This document shows positions 1-5,840 of a stretch of 6,050 bases of DNA, in pieces. A model generated the notes under the pieces. The model had not been told where the DNA came from and did no database searches. It saw only the letters and a list, made by a program, of their open reading frames with translations. The position numbers were made by a program, and so were the translations under genes. Source of the stretch: an uncultured Mesorhizobium sp. GTDB taxonomy: Bacteria > Pseudomonadota > Alphaproteobacteria > Rhizobiales > Rhizobiaceae. The stretch is taken from the NCBI GenBank assembly GCA_950071955.1, contig CATMOC010000253.1, positions 1 through 6,050 on the forward strand, written 5' to 3'. Positions within the stretch are counted from its first letter, which is position 1. Every line of letters starts with the position of its first letter.

Positions 1-1549
1 TCGGCGCGATCAGCACGGCGACCGCGTTGTTCGTCACGACTTCGGTCAGGACCGACGAGATGACGTAGATCGCGACCAGCGTGGCGAGCGGCGGCAGGGT
101 GACGAGGTGGGGCGTGAGCGCGTTCACCACGAGATTGACGCCGCCGGAGCGTTCGAGTCCCGCCCCGATGATGAGCATGGAAAAGATCAGAACGAGGATC
201 GACCCGTCGATCGAGCTCCAGGCTTCATCGCTGTCGATGCAGCGCAGCACCAGGATGCCGGCGACGGCGAGCATGGCCAGGATGCCGATGTCCATGACGT
301 TGAAGGCGGCGAGCACTACGACGGCGGCGAGCGCGAAGAGTGCGATCGGCGCCTTGCCGCGCCGATAAGGCCTGCCGCTCGGTCGCGACACGGATATGAG
401 GTCGGCATCCTCCGTGAGTGCATCGAAATTGTCGGGCGGACCTTCCAGCAGCAGCTTGTCGGCCGGCCGCAGCTTGACGCTCTCTAGGTCGGTACCGGGA
501 ATGTGGCGGTGGCGATGCGCGCCGAGCACGCGCACGCCGTAGCGGCGGCCGAGCGAGAGGTCGACGATCCGTTCGCCCGCGGTGGACCGGTGCGGCGCGA
601 CGACCGCCTCCACGGCGACCGTCTCGCCGGAGCGCTCCTGGCCGCGGCGCATGCCGATGCGCAAGCCGGCTTTCTCGTTGAGCGTGAGGATTTCGGAGGT
701 CGTGCCGACAAGGATGAGCGAATCGCCCTTCTTCATGACGCGGTCCGCGATACCCTCGCGGATGATCTCGGTCCCGATTCTCAGCCCCAGGATGCGCAGG
801 CCAGAGCGCTTGAAGTCGGACAATTGTCCGATCTTCTGCTGCGTGTAGCGGCCCTCGCTGCGCACCGTCGCTTCGGAAAGGAATTCCGTTTCCGCGTTGA
901 GCGCCGTGTCGGTCTCACCACGCCTGTCGGGAAGCAGGAAACGGCCGAGAACGACCATCACCAGCGTCCCGGTGAGGGCGGCGACGATTCCGACCGGCGT
1001 GATTTCGAAGATCGAGAAGGCTTCCAGTCCCGATGCGCGTGCGACGCCGTCGACGAGGATATTGGTCGAGGTGCCGATGAGGGTGCAGGTGCCGCCGAGG
1101 ATCGCGGCGTAGGAGATCGGAATGAGGAGACGCGTTGCGGCTATGTCCAGCGAACGCGCCAGCCGGAACGCGATCGGAATCAGGATGAGCACCACGGGTG
1201 TGTTGTTCATGAAGGCGGATGCCATCACCGCGCCCGACAGCAAAGCCATGACCGCGAATGCCGGCCGGCGCGTGGCCCGCTGGATGAGTGCGTCCGCGAG
1301 GCTTTCGAGCACGCCGGTGCGCACGAGGGCGCCCGACAGGATGAACATGGCGGCGATGGTGATCGGCGCCGGGTTCGAGAAGGCGGCCATCGCCTGCTGG
1401 GGCGTGGTGAGACCGAAAAGCAAGAACACCGCGGCCCCCGCTGCGGCCGTCACCTCGGGCGGATAGCGCTCGAGGATGAAGGCGGCGAGCAGCCCTACGA
1501 GCAGCGCGAGCGCGAGATAGGGCTCGTATCCGACGATGAGGGATTCCAT
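1..1549 (-). CDS. SLC13-family permease with two TrkA-C domains (3' end cut by window edge)
   Basis: Inner-membrane ion-coupled transporter of the SLC13/citrate-transporter type. The 516 residues seen from the start run open to the left edge; relatives are usually about 590-620 residues, so roughly the last 80-100 are missing. Visible layout: hydrophobic helices over residues 10-130, with the motif MNNTPVV at 114-120; a hairpin-like GTCTLIGTSTN at 153-163, typical of this superfamily; two soluble TrkA-C/RCK_C-like domains at about 220-295 and 305-388; then a second membrane half from about 400 with TEVVTNNAVAV at 502-512, the pseudo-repeat of the first NNTP motif. RCK_C domains in such permeases are thought to bind ligand and gate transport. 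The ATG at 1549 is preceded by GGAGA (1559-1563), 9 nt upstream. The substrate cannot be read from sequence; dicarboxylate, sulfate or another anion are possible. Family call is firm, substrate unknown. Confidence 0.93.
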   Translation of the reverse strand, partial: MESLIVGYEPYLALALLVGLLAAFILERYPPEVTAAAGAAVFLLFGLTTPQQAMAAFSNPAPITIAAMFILSGALVRTGVLESLADALIQRATRRPAFAVMALLSGAVMASAFMNNTPVVLILIPIAFRLARSLDIAATRLLIPISYAAILGGTCTLIGTSTNILVDGVARASGLEAFSIFEITPVGIVAALTGTLVMVVLGRFLLPDRRGETDTALNAETEFLSEATVRSEGRYTQQKIGQLSDFKRSGLRILGLRIGTEIIREGIADRVMKKGDSLILVGTTSEILTLNEKAGLRIGMRRGQERSGETVAVEAVVAPHRSTAGERIVDLSLGRRYGVRVLGAHRHRHIPGTDLESVKLRPADKLLLEGPPDNFDALTEDADLISVSRPSGRPYRRGKAPIALFALAAVVVLAAFNVMDIGILAMLAVAGILVLRCIDSDEAWSSIDGSILVLIFSMLIIGAGLERSGGVNLVVNALTPHLVTLPPLATLVAIYVISSVLTEVVTNNAVAVLIAP

Positions 1550-1625
1550 TCGAGTCAATCTCCGGCCCGATGGCGAGCGCAGGCTAGGGGATGCTTCCGG
1601 CACATCGGCGTTCCTCCTGCTCCCT

Positions 1626-1637
1626 CACGCCGGCGTG
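1626..1637. promoter_or_regulatory. 12-bp perfect palindrome upstream of the SLC13 gene
   Basis: CACGCCGGCGTG is its own reverse complement and lies 77-88 nt upstream of the permease start, in the 167-nt gap after the SDR gene. Its position would suit an operator, but GC-rich palindromes of this size also occur by chance at this base composition. No regulator is encoded next to it. Confidence 0.2.
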
Positions 1638-1656
1638 CCCGTCTAGAAGAACGCAG

Positions 1657-1681
1657 GATTTTGCTTTTGTCGAAGAAAATC
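1657..1681 (-). terminator. AT-rich imperfect hairpin after the SDR gene
   Basis: GATTTT and AAAATC flank a partly paired interior, giving about nine pairs with one bulge. It lies 36 nt beyond the SDR stop codon on the minus strand and is strikingly AT-rich for this region. It could help end SDR transcription or be part of the permease promoter region. No clear T-run follows it, so the terminator reading is weak. Confidence 0.25.
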
Positions 1682-1716
1682 GTTCCTTCCGGACGGCCGG
1701 ACAGAGCCGCTCTTTC

Positions 1717-2472
1717 TCAACCGCGCCCGACGAACGGCATGGCCGTGGCCATCACCGTCATGAAGAGCACGTTGGCGTCCAGCGGCAGCCCGGCCATATG
1801 CAGCACGGCATTGGCGACGTGGCGCACGTCCATGGTCGCCTCCACGGCAATCTCGCCGTTGGCCTGAGGAACGCCCTTGGTCATCGGCGCGGCCATTTCG
1901 GTCAGCGCGTTGCCGATGTCGATCTGGCCGCAGGCGATGTCGAAGGGCCGCCCGTCCAGCGCAAGCGTCTTGGTCAGCCCGGTGATCGCATGCTTGGTCG
2001 TGGTGTAGGGCACGGATCCCGGCCGCGGCGCATGGGCCGAGATCGATCCGTTGTTGATGATGCGCCCGCCCCGCGGCGTCTGGTTGCGCATGTGCCGGAA
2101 AGCGGCCCGCGCGCAAAGGAAGGAGCCGGTCAGGTTGGCGTTCACGACATCCAGCCAGACCTCGACGGGGATTTCGTCGATCGGCATGCCCCTGGCGCCC
2201 ATGCCCGCATTGTTGAACAGGAGGTCGATGCGGCCGAACTCGGCGGCAGCCCTGTCGAAGAGGGCATCGACCTGGTCTGGTTTTGAGACGTCGCATGCGA
2301 TGGCGAGTGCCCTGCCCCCGCCCTGCCCGGCGGCGGCCACCGCCTCTTCCAGGACATTCAGCCTGCGCCCGGTGAACACGGTGTTCCACCCGTTCTCGAC
2401 GAGCGCGGTCGCCGCTGCCCTGCCGATCCCGGTTCCGGCCCCGGTAACGATCGCCACCTTGCTGGTATCCAT
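1717..2472 (-). CDS. Short-chain dehydrogenase/reductase (classical SDR)
   Basis: Cytosolic NAD(P)H-dependent oxidoreductase of 251 residues, the usual length for classical SDRs. The Rossmann glycine motif TGAGTGIG is at 10-17, the adenine-contacting DVS at 61-63, NNAG at 87-90, the structural NANLTG at 111-116, and the catalytic Ser143, Tyr156 and Lys160 (YTTTK) have standard spacing. Arg36-Arg37 after the second strand suggests a preference for NADP(H). The usual PG after the catalytic helix is replaced by CG at 181-182. The start at 2472 is chosen because AGGAGGG (2477-2483) sits 4 nt before it and the glycine motif then falls at the normal place; the open frame extends 24 codons further upstream, but that stretch does not resemble an SDR N-terminus. 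The substrate is not predictable. It stands alone: a terminator lies upstream and the permease downstream has its own ribosome site. Confidence 0.95.
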   Translation of the reverse strand: MDTSKVAIVTGAGTGIGRAAATALVENGWNTVFTGRRLNVLEEAVAAAGQGGGRALAIACDVSKPDQVDALFDRAAAEFGRIDLLFNNAGMGARGMPIDEIPVEVWLDVVNANLTGSFLCARAAFRHMRNQTPRGGRIINNGSISAHAPRPGSVPYTTTKHAITGLTKTLALDGRPFDIACGQIDIGNALTEMAAPMTKGVPQANGEIAVEATMDVRHVANAVLHMAGLPLDANVLFMTVMATAMPFVGRG

Positions 2473-2550
2473 GCGTCCCTCCTCTGGCTCGGGGAGCACA
2501 TTGCAGAGGGGCGGGTGAAGCGCAAGAGCGACCGCAGGCCGCAACAGGAA

Positions 2551-2572
2551 GGGCGGTCATTCGCGACCGCCC
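2551..2572 (-). terminator. Strong GC hairpin terminator after the membrane-protein operon
   Basis: GGGCGGTC and GACCGCCC form a perfect 8-bp stem around a 6-nt loop. Read on the minus strand it lies 115 nt beyond the stop codon of the 278-residue membrane protein gene and is followed by TTCCTGTT, a modest T-rich tail. It separates that operon from the SDR gene. The stem is clear; termination itself is inferred. Confidence 0.6.
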
Positions 2573-2639
2573 CTAATCAGGACCTTGCTTGGGAGGAGGA
2601 TTAGCAGATCCGACTGTCATGAATCATGCGCCGGCATGG

Positions 2640-2655
2640 TTAACGAAAGGTTAAC
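2640..2655. promoter_or_regulatory. CtrA-type box (TTAA-N7-TTAAC)
   Basis: The sequence TTAACGAAAGGTTAAC matches exactly the TTAA-N7-TTAAC consensus of the alphaproteobacterial cell-cycle regulator CtrA. It is formed by two direct copies of GGTTAACG 11 nt apart (2638-2645 and 2649-2656); because GTTAAC is palindromic the match holds on both strands. It lies 31 nt downstream of the stop codon of the membrane protein gene, while the 2551-2572 hairpin stands between it and the SDR gene, so its target is unclear. The match is seen; binding is inferred. Confidence 0.4.
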
Positions 2656-2686
2656 GCCCGGCGCGGCGGGGCGCTGCCGCTTTTCC

Positions 2687-3523
2687 TTACCCGAGGAACG
2701 GCGATCCCATGGCCGCCTGGAACAGTACCGCACCAACGAAGACCGCGTAGGTTGCCGAAAACAGCCGCACCGCGAGCACACCCCAATTCGGCGCAAGCAA
2801 CGTACACAGGAGCCCGAAGCCGGGAATGAAATGCATCGCATGGGTAGCGAAGAAATGTGGGACGCGCAGATCGCCGCCGTTGCTGGCCCAGCCGAGGAAC
2901 GGCACGCCGCGCATGTCGGTCGCCTCGCGGCCGACCAGGTGCCCCTCGCCCGAAGCCAGATATCCGGCGGTGGCGATGGTCAGGAAAAAGGTCAGGGTCA
3001 GCCCGATGGAAACGGCGCTTCGGAAGGCCGGGCCAAGCCCAGCGTCTCCATCCCGCGCGATCAGCCGCCCGTAGACGAGCGTCGCCGAAGTGAGCCCGAC
3101 CGCAAAGACGCCCATCAGCGGATAGACGGCTTCGAGCAGTCCTCCCTCGCGATTGAAGTGCGACGGCGCACCGGCCGCCGCGGCGCCCATCAGCCACACC
3201 ATCTCGATGGCGATCATGAAGACGACGAGAGCGGAATAGACGCGGTACCACCGGCGGCCGGTCGTGCCTTCCGGCAGATATCCGGCGAACCATGCCAGCG
3301 TCAGGAGATAGATCGAAAGCGAAGCCTCGAATTTGAGCGGCTTGCTCCAGACGCTTTGCGCCGCGAGCGTCCGCTCGTCCAGGAGACCGGCCACCGCGGT
3401 CGGGACGGCCAGCACGAGGAGGAGAAGCGCCGCGGCGGTGAAGAGTGGTTCGCGCCGCCAGAATTCTCGCGCGATGTCCGGAAAGTTCGATGCGTGGGGC
3501 GTGGATATCGCGAGCGTGTTCAT
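2687..3523 (-). CDS. Integral membrane protein of unknown function, about 7 helices, histidine motifs
   Basis: I cannot assign a named function to this 278-residue protein. Hydrophobic segments lie near residues 27-47, 66-84, 94-117, 131-152, 170-190, 223-244 and 247-270, so it is an inner-membrane protein. Motifs that look conserved are WSKPLKFEAS at 59-68, an acidic membrane residue Glu107, SHFN at 121-124, His195 in GEGHLVG, and GGDLRVPHFFATHAMH at 216-231 with His223, His228 and His231. The cluster of His, Asn, Glu and Asp near membrane faces is what one would expect for metal or heme binding or a membrane enzyme, but no standard heme or diiron motif is complete. The ATG at 3523 has GGAG 7 nt upstream. 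It starts 32 nt after the ABA4-like gene ends, so the two are probably co-transcribed from 3994-4104. From memory, similar KPLKF / GGDLR-xx-HF proteins are widespread but uncharacterised. Confidence 0.9.
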   Translation of the reverse strand: MNTLAISTPHASNFPDIAREFWRREPLFTAAALLLLVLAVPTAVAGLLDERTLAAQSVWSKPLKFEASLSIYLLTLAWFAGYLPEGTTGRRWYRVYSALVVFMIAIEMVWLMGAAAAGAPSHFNREGGLLEAVYPLMGVFAVGLTSATLVYGRLIARDGDAGLGPAFRSAVSIGLTLTFFLTIATAGYLASGEGHLVGREATDMRGVPFLGWASNGGDLRVPHFFATHAMHFIPGFGLLCTLLAPNWGVLAVRLFSATYAVFVGAVLFQAAMGSPFLG

Positions 3524-3555
3524 GGTCCTGCTCCGGTTTCGGGACGCAATGGCGG

Positions 3556-3993
3556 TCAGGCGGCCGACACGTCCGCCGCCATGCGCGTGCGAACCTGGCG
3601 GATGGCGACGAAGGCAAGGAACCCCGCAGGTCCGAACAGAAAGGTCGCCGCCAGGCAGGGGACCACCATCCAGAAGGGCACGCCCGCATCACGGGCGCTC
3701 CGCACGATCCAGGCGCCGACGAAGAGATCGAAGGCGAGGTAGTGCAGCCAGCCGGCGAGAAGCATCTCCCGGGTCTGGAAGAGCGCCGCGACGTTGGAAA
3801 GACTGTCGAAGCCGCCTTCGGCCGAGGTCCAGAACGCCAGGACGAGCCCCGAATAGACCACGGCGAAGAGCAGGGGGATACCGTAGGCCGCAGCCGCGTT
3901 GGCGATGCGGGGAGCGAAAGGGCTCGCGAGGAGGAGCACCCAGCCGACCAGGGCGAGGCTGTTGGCGTACTGAAAAATGGCGTCGGGGCTCAT
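3556..3993 (-). CDS. ABA4-like (DUF4281) membrane protein
   Basis: A 145-residue protein with four predicted membrane helices (about 8-27, 36-56, 80-97, 107-130). Family marks are GGFDSLSNVAALF at 60-72, WLHYLAFDLFVGAW at 82-95 and CLAATFLFGPAGFL at 112-125. In plants ABA4 is needed for neoxanthin formation from violaxanthin; bacterial relatives have no settled role, so a carotenoid function here is only a possibility, and no carotenoid gene is visible nearby. The start at 3993 has GAGG 8 nt upstream, and the N-terminal helix begins right after it as in relatives. It is the first gene of a likely two-gene operon with the 278-residue membrane protein and is divergent from a TetR regulator 111 nt away. 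Family call is good from motifs; function unknown. Confidence 0.92.
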   Translation of the reverse strand: MSPDAIFQYANSLALVGWVLLLASPFAPRIANAAAAYGIPLLFAVVYSGLVLAFWTSAEGGFDSLSNVAALFQTREMLLAGWLHYLAFDLFVGAWIVRSARDAGVPFWMVVPCLAATFLFGPAGFLAFVAIRQVRTRMAADVSAA

Positions 3994-4012
3994 GTTCGGT
4001 GCCTCGCGATCT

Positions 4013-4068
4013 GTGTGATACCGTAAACTTTACATCGTCAAGATTAGCGCCGAACTTTTCATTGTCAA
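4013..4068 (-). promoter_or_regulatory. Candidate promoter(s) of the ABA4-like operon
   Basis: On the minus strand a perfect TTGACA (4063-4068) is followed after 16 nt by TAATCT (4041-4046), a weak -10. A second TTGACG (4036-4041) is followed after 15 nt by TATCAC (4015-4020). Either would place the start of transcription upstream of the 3993 ATG. Both -35 elements fall inside the two copies of a direct repeat, so a repressor bound there would block transcription. Confidence 0.45.
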
Positions 4069-4071
4069 GAT
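4023..4071. promoter_or_regulatory. Tandem direct repeat, likely TetR operator region
   Basis: AACTTTACATCGTCAAGAT (4026-4044) and AACTTTTCATTGTCAAGAT (4053-4071) are 17/19 identical with a 27-nt period. The first copy overlaps the perfect inverted repeat GTAAA-C-TTTAC (4023-4033); in the second copy that symmetry is degraded. Located between divergent tetR and membrane-protein genes and overlapping the candidate -35 sites, this is the natural place for the neighbouring TetR-family protein to bind. The repeats are seen; the binding is inferred. Confidence 0.5.
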
Positions 4072-4104
4072 GGGTTTTCAAGGCGTAAGGGTCGGCCGTA
4101 TCCG

Positions 4105-4773
4105 ATGGCATGCACAAAGGCCATTCTCAGGGAGAAGGGATTGGCTGGAGCGGACGAACAGAAGACCAGTTACCACCATGGCGACCTGCGCCATGCACTG
4201 CTCAAGGCCGCGGAAGCGGAACTGCGGGAAAAGGGCGTCGAGGGTTTCACGCTTCGCGGCTGCGCCAAGCGCGCCGGCGTCTCGCACGCCGCGCCTGCCC
4301 ATCATTTCCGCGACGCGAACGGTCTGCTGACTGCGCTCGCCGCAATCGGCTTCGAACGGTTCCTGTCAATGCAGAAGGCGCGCCAGGCCGCGGCACCGGC
4401 CGCGCCGCGCGCGCAACTGGCCGCCTCGGGGCTCGGCTACATCGACTTCGCGCTGGAGAACCCTGACCTGTTCCGGCTCGTCTTCACGTCCAGCCGCACC
4501 GACTTCGAGGACATGCAACTGGGAGAGGCGGCGCGCGCCAGCTTCGATCACCTCGTGGCGGGCATCGCCGAGCTTCGGGGAGAGGATCCGCACGCTGATC
4601 CGCGCGCGATGAGCGACGTCATGGCCGTCTGGGCGACCACGCATGGACTGGCCGATCTGCTCCTGTCCGGTCGGTTGAAGGCGCTACTGGCGCTTCCGAA
4701 GGAGATGCGGGAGAAGGCGCTCACCGACATCATCCTGCGGGCGGTTCCGGAACACCCCTCCGGAACCGTATGA
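4105..4773 (+). CDS. TetR-family transcriptional regulator with WHG C-terminal domain
   Basis: DNA-binding repressor-type protein of 222 residues if it starts at 4105. The typical opening YHHGDLRHALL is at 23-33, the helix-turn-helix spans about 49-69 (TLRGCAKRAGVS then AAPAHHFRD), and NPDLFRLVF at 119-127 begins the ligand/dimer domain. The WATTHG at 176-181 marks a TetR_C_33/WHG domain, whose ligand is unknown. It is divergent from the ABA4-like operon with 111 nt between, so self-regulation and control of that operon through the repeats at 4023-4071 are likely. The start is uncertain: the ATG at 4105 has only a distant AAGGG, while an in-frame TTG at 4141 directly follows a purine-rich GGGAGAAGGGA and would give 210 residues, still keeping the whole DNA-binding domain. 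Confidence 0.95.
   Translation: MACTKAILREKGLAGADEQKTSYHHGDLRHALLKAAEAELREKGVEGFTLRGCAKRAGVSHAAPAHHFRDANGLLTALAAIGFERFLSMQKARQAAAPAAPRAQLAASGLGYIDFALENPDLFRLVFTSSRTDFEDMQLGEAARASFDHLVAGIAELRGEDPHADPRAMSDVMAVWATTHGLADLLLSGRLKALLALPKEMREKALTDIILRAVPEHPSGTV
4742..4768. terminator. Hairpin at the 3' end of tetR, between converging genes
   Basis: CGGTTCCGG and CCGGAACCG form a perfect 9-bp stem with a 9-nt loop over the last codons of tetR. A second stem follows at 4794-4817 (GAAATCG with CGATTTC, plus a G-T and a C-G pair inside), overlapping the stop codon of the converging DUF533 gene. Neither has a T-run on either strand, so they may act as T-less bidirectional terminators or mRNA 3' stabilisers. 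Stem pairing is seen; role inferred. Confidence 0.35.
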
Positions 4774-4801
4774 CCACCCGCCTTCTGCTGCGGGAAATCG
4801 T

Positions 4802-5545
4802 CTACCAGGGCGATTTCGGGGGCGTGGGGGCGGAGGGATTTGCGGCGGACTCCTTGGCAGCGGAGACCGTGGCCTCGATGTGGTCGACCAGCGCGTCGGG
4901 CAGTTGGAGGCGGCCGGCGAGCATGTCGAGATAGCCGCGCTCGGCGCGCGTCTCGGGCTCGATGGCCAGACGCGAGGCGGTGTAGAGTTCGACGCGTTGC
5001 GCCTCGGTCGACGCGGATGCGACGAGGGCATCGAGATCGACCGGGCGTTCGAGTTCCCGCACCAGGAAGGCACCTTCCTCCTCGCCCATGCCCGAGAGCT
5101 TGAGACGATCGCCGATGCGGCCGCGCTCCTCCGCGTCGATGTGGCCGTCGGCGCGTGCGGCCGAGATCATGGCACGCACGAGCGTCAGCGCGAACTCGTT
5201 CTCGCCCTGCGGCGCGTCGGCCGGATCGAATCCGGTGTCGGCCGGCGGCGCCAGGAGTTCAGGCTTTTCGGACGGCGTGGCCGCCGGCTCCGCGCCGCTG
5301 TTGTAGTTCTGGTAGGCCTTGTAGGCGAGGCCGGCGATGGCCGCGAGGCCGCCCATCCTCAGGACCGAGCCGGTGACCTGACGCCCGGCGCCGGTGCCCA
5401 GCAGCACGGCGGCGATGGCGCCGGCCGCGAGCGGGTTGTCCTTGGCAAGTTGCGTCGCCTGCCCGGCCTTGTCCCGGACGGTGCCTCCCACTCCCGGCAC
5501 CTGTGAACCGAGCAGATCGTCGAGCAGCTTCTTGGGATCGAACAT
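4802..5545 (-). CDS. DUF533 / YebE-like protein with TerB-like domain
   Basis: A 247-residue protein with the layout of the DUF533 (E. coli YebE) family. The N-terminus MFDPKKLLDDLLG is typical, followed by a small-residue membrane segment rich in Gly and Ala at about 38-75 (NPLAAGAIAAVLLGTGAG, then GGLAAIAGLAY), a Pro-rich linker at 85-112, and a helical TerB-like domain at about 116-228 with ARADGHIDAEE at 130-140, the acidic motif of the TerB/YebE group. The protein probably sits in the inner membrane with the TerB-like part in the cytosol; no biochemical function is established. The start at 5545 has GGAGG 4 nt upstream. The reading frame stays open upstream to about 6001, but that part overlaps two other genes and has no family resemblance. 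It begins 52 nt after the 67-residue gene and may share its transcript. Confidence 0.92.
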   Translation of the reverse strand: MFDPKKLLDDLLGSQVPGVGGTVRDKAGQATQLAKDNPLAAGAIAAVLLGTGAGRQVTGSVLRMGGLAAIAGLAYKAYQNYNSGAEPAATPSEKPELLAPPADTGFDPADAPQGENEFALTLVRAMISAARADGHIDAEERGRIGDRLKLSGMGEEEGAFLVRELERPVDLDALVASASTEAQRVELYTASRLAIEPETRAERGYLDMLAGRLQLPDALVDHIEATVSAAKESAANPSAPTPPKSPW

Positions 5546-5597
5546 GGTGCCTCCGTGGGTATTGGTCACGGGGAGATAGGGGCCGGCCGATCGCGGT

Positions 5598-5801
5598 TCA
5601 ACGGTCTTCGGGCGCGGGCGGATCGGCGAATGGCGCGGGAACCGGGACGCCGTGCTTGCGGAACAGCCGCGCCACGCCAACGTCGATGCCGCGACAGCCG
5701 CAATTGCGCGCATGCTCGGCGTGCCAGGCGATCCGCTGCAACTCCGTCGGGTTCTCCGGCATCCTGTGGCTCTGATGCCACTCGCGGTTGATCTTGGACA
5801 T
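5598..5801 (-). CDS. Small conserved-looking protein with HxxHxxxCxC motif
   Basis: A 67-residue soluble protein. It opens with MSKINREWHQSHRMPENPT and carries RIAWHAEHARNCGCR at 23-37, placing His27, His30, Cys34 and Cys36 as HxxHxxxCxC, which could hold a metal ion. The tail from 52 is Pro-rich and probably disordered. From memory, short proteins with a KINREWH...RMP...RI.WH..HA..C.CR pattern recur in many bacteria as hypotheticals; no function is known to me. The ATG at 5801 has GGGAG 5 nt upstream. It starts 39 nt after the trhO stop and 52 nt before the DUF533 gene, in the same direction, so it may be co-transcribed with them. Confidence 0.85.
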   Translation of the reverse strand: MSKINREWHQSHRMPENPTELQRIAWHAEHARNCGCRGIDVGVARLFRKHGVPVPAPFADPPAPEDR

Positions 5802-5840
5802 GGATACTCCCGCCTGCTCCCGGCTCGTCCCCGCAAGCTA

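Noticed and set aside
81..487. Short plus-strand frames at the left edge
   Set aside because: Antisense to the second membrane half of the SLC13 permease.
503..1867. Long plus-strand open frame of 454 codons
   Set aside because: It is antisense to the SLC13 permease and the end of the SDR gene, both with clear motifs. Its product is an Arg/Asp/Gly/His-rich sequence without domains, typical of the complementary strand of a high-GC gene.
1643..2560. Minus-strand open frame of 305 codons overlapping the SDR gene
   Set aside because: Out of frame with the SDR motifs; Arg/Ala-rich and without a family pattern.
2640..3692. Minus-strand open frame of 350 codons
   Set aside because: Frame-shifted shadow of the 278-residue membrane protein gene; Arg-rich product without helices, while the other frame has clear membrane segments and a ribosome site.
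2585..3742. Plus-strand open frame of 385 codons
   Set aside because: Antisense to the two membrane protein genes; charged low-complexity product, no family motif.
3994..4104. CRISPR-like array suggested by the repeated 19-mer
   Set aside because: Only two copies with an 8-nt gap, no spacers of regular length and no cas genes; a regulatory repeat fits better.
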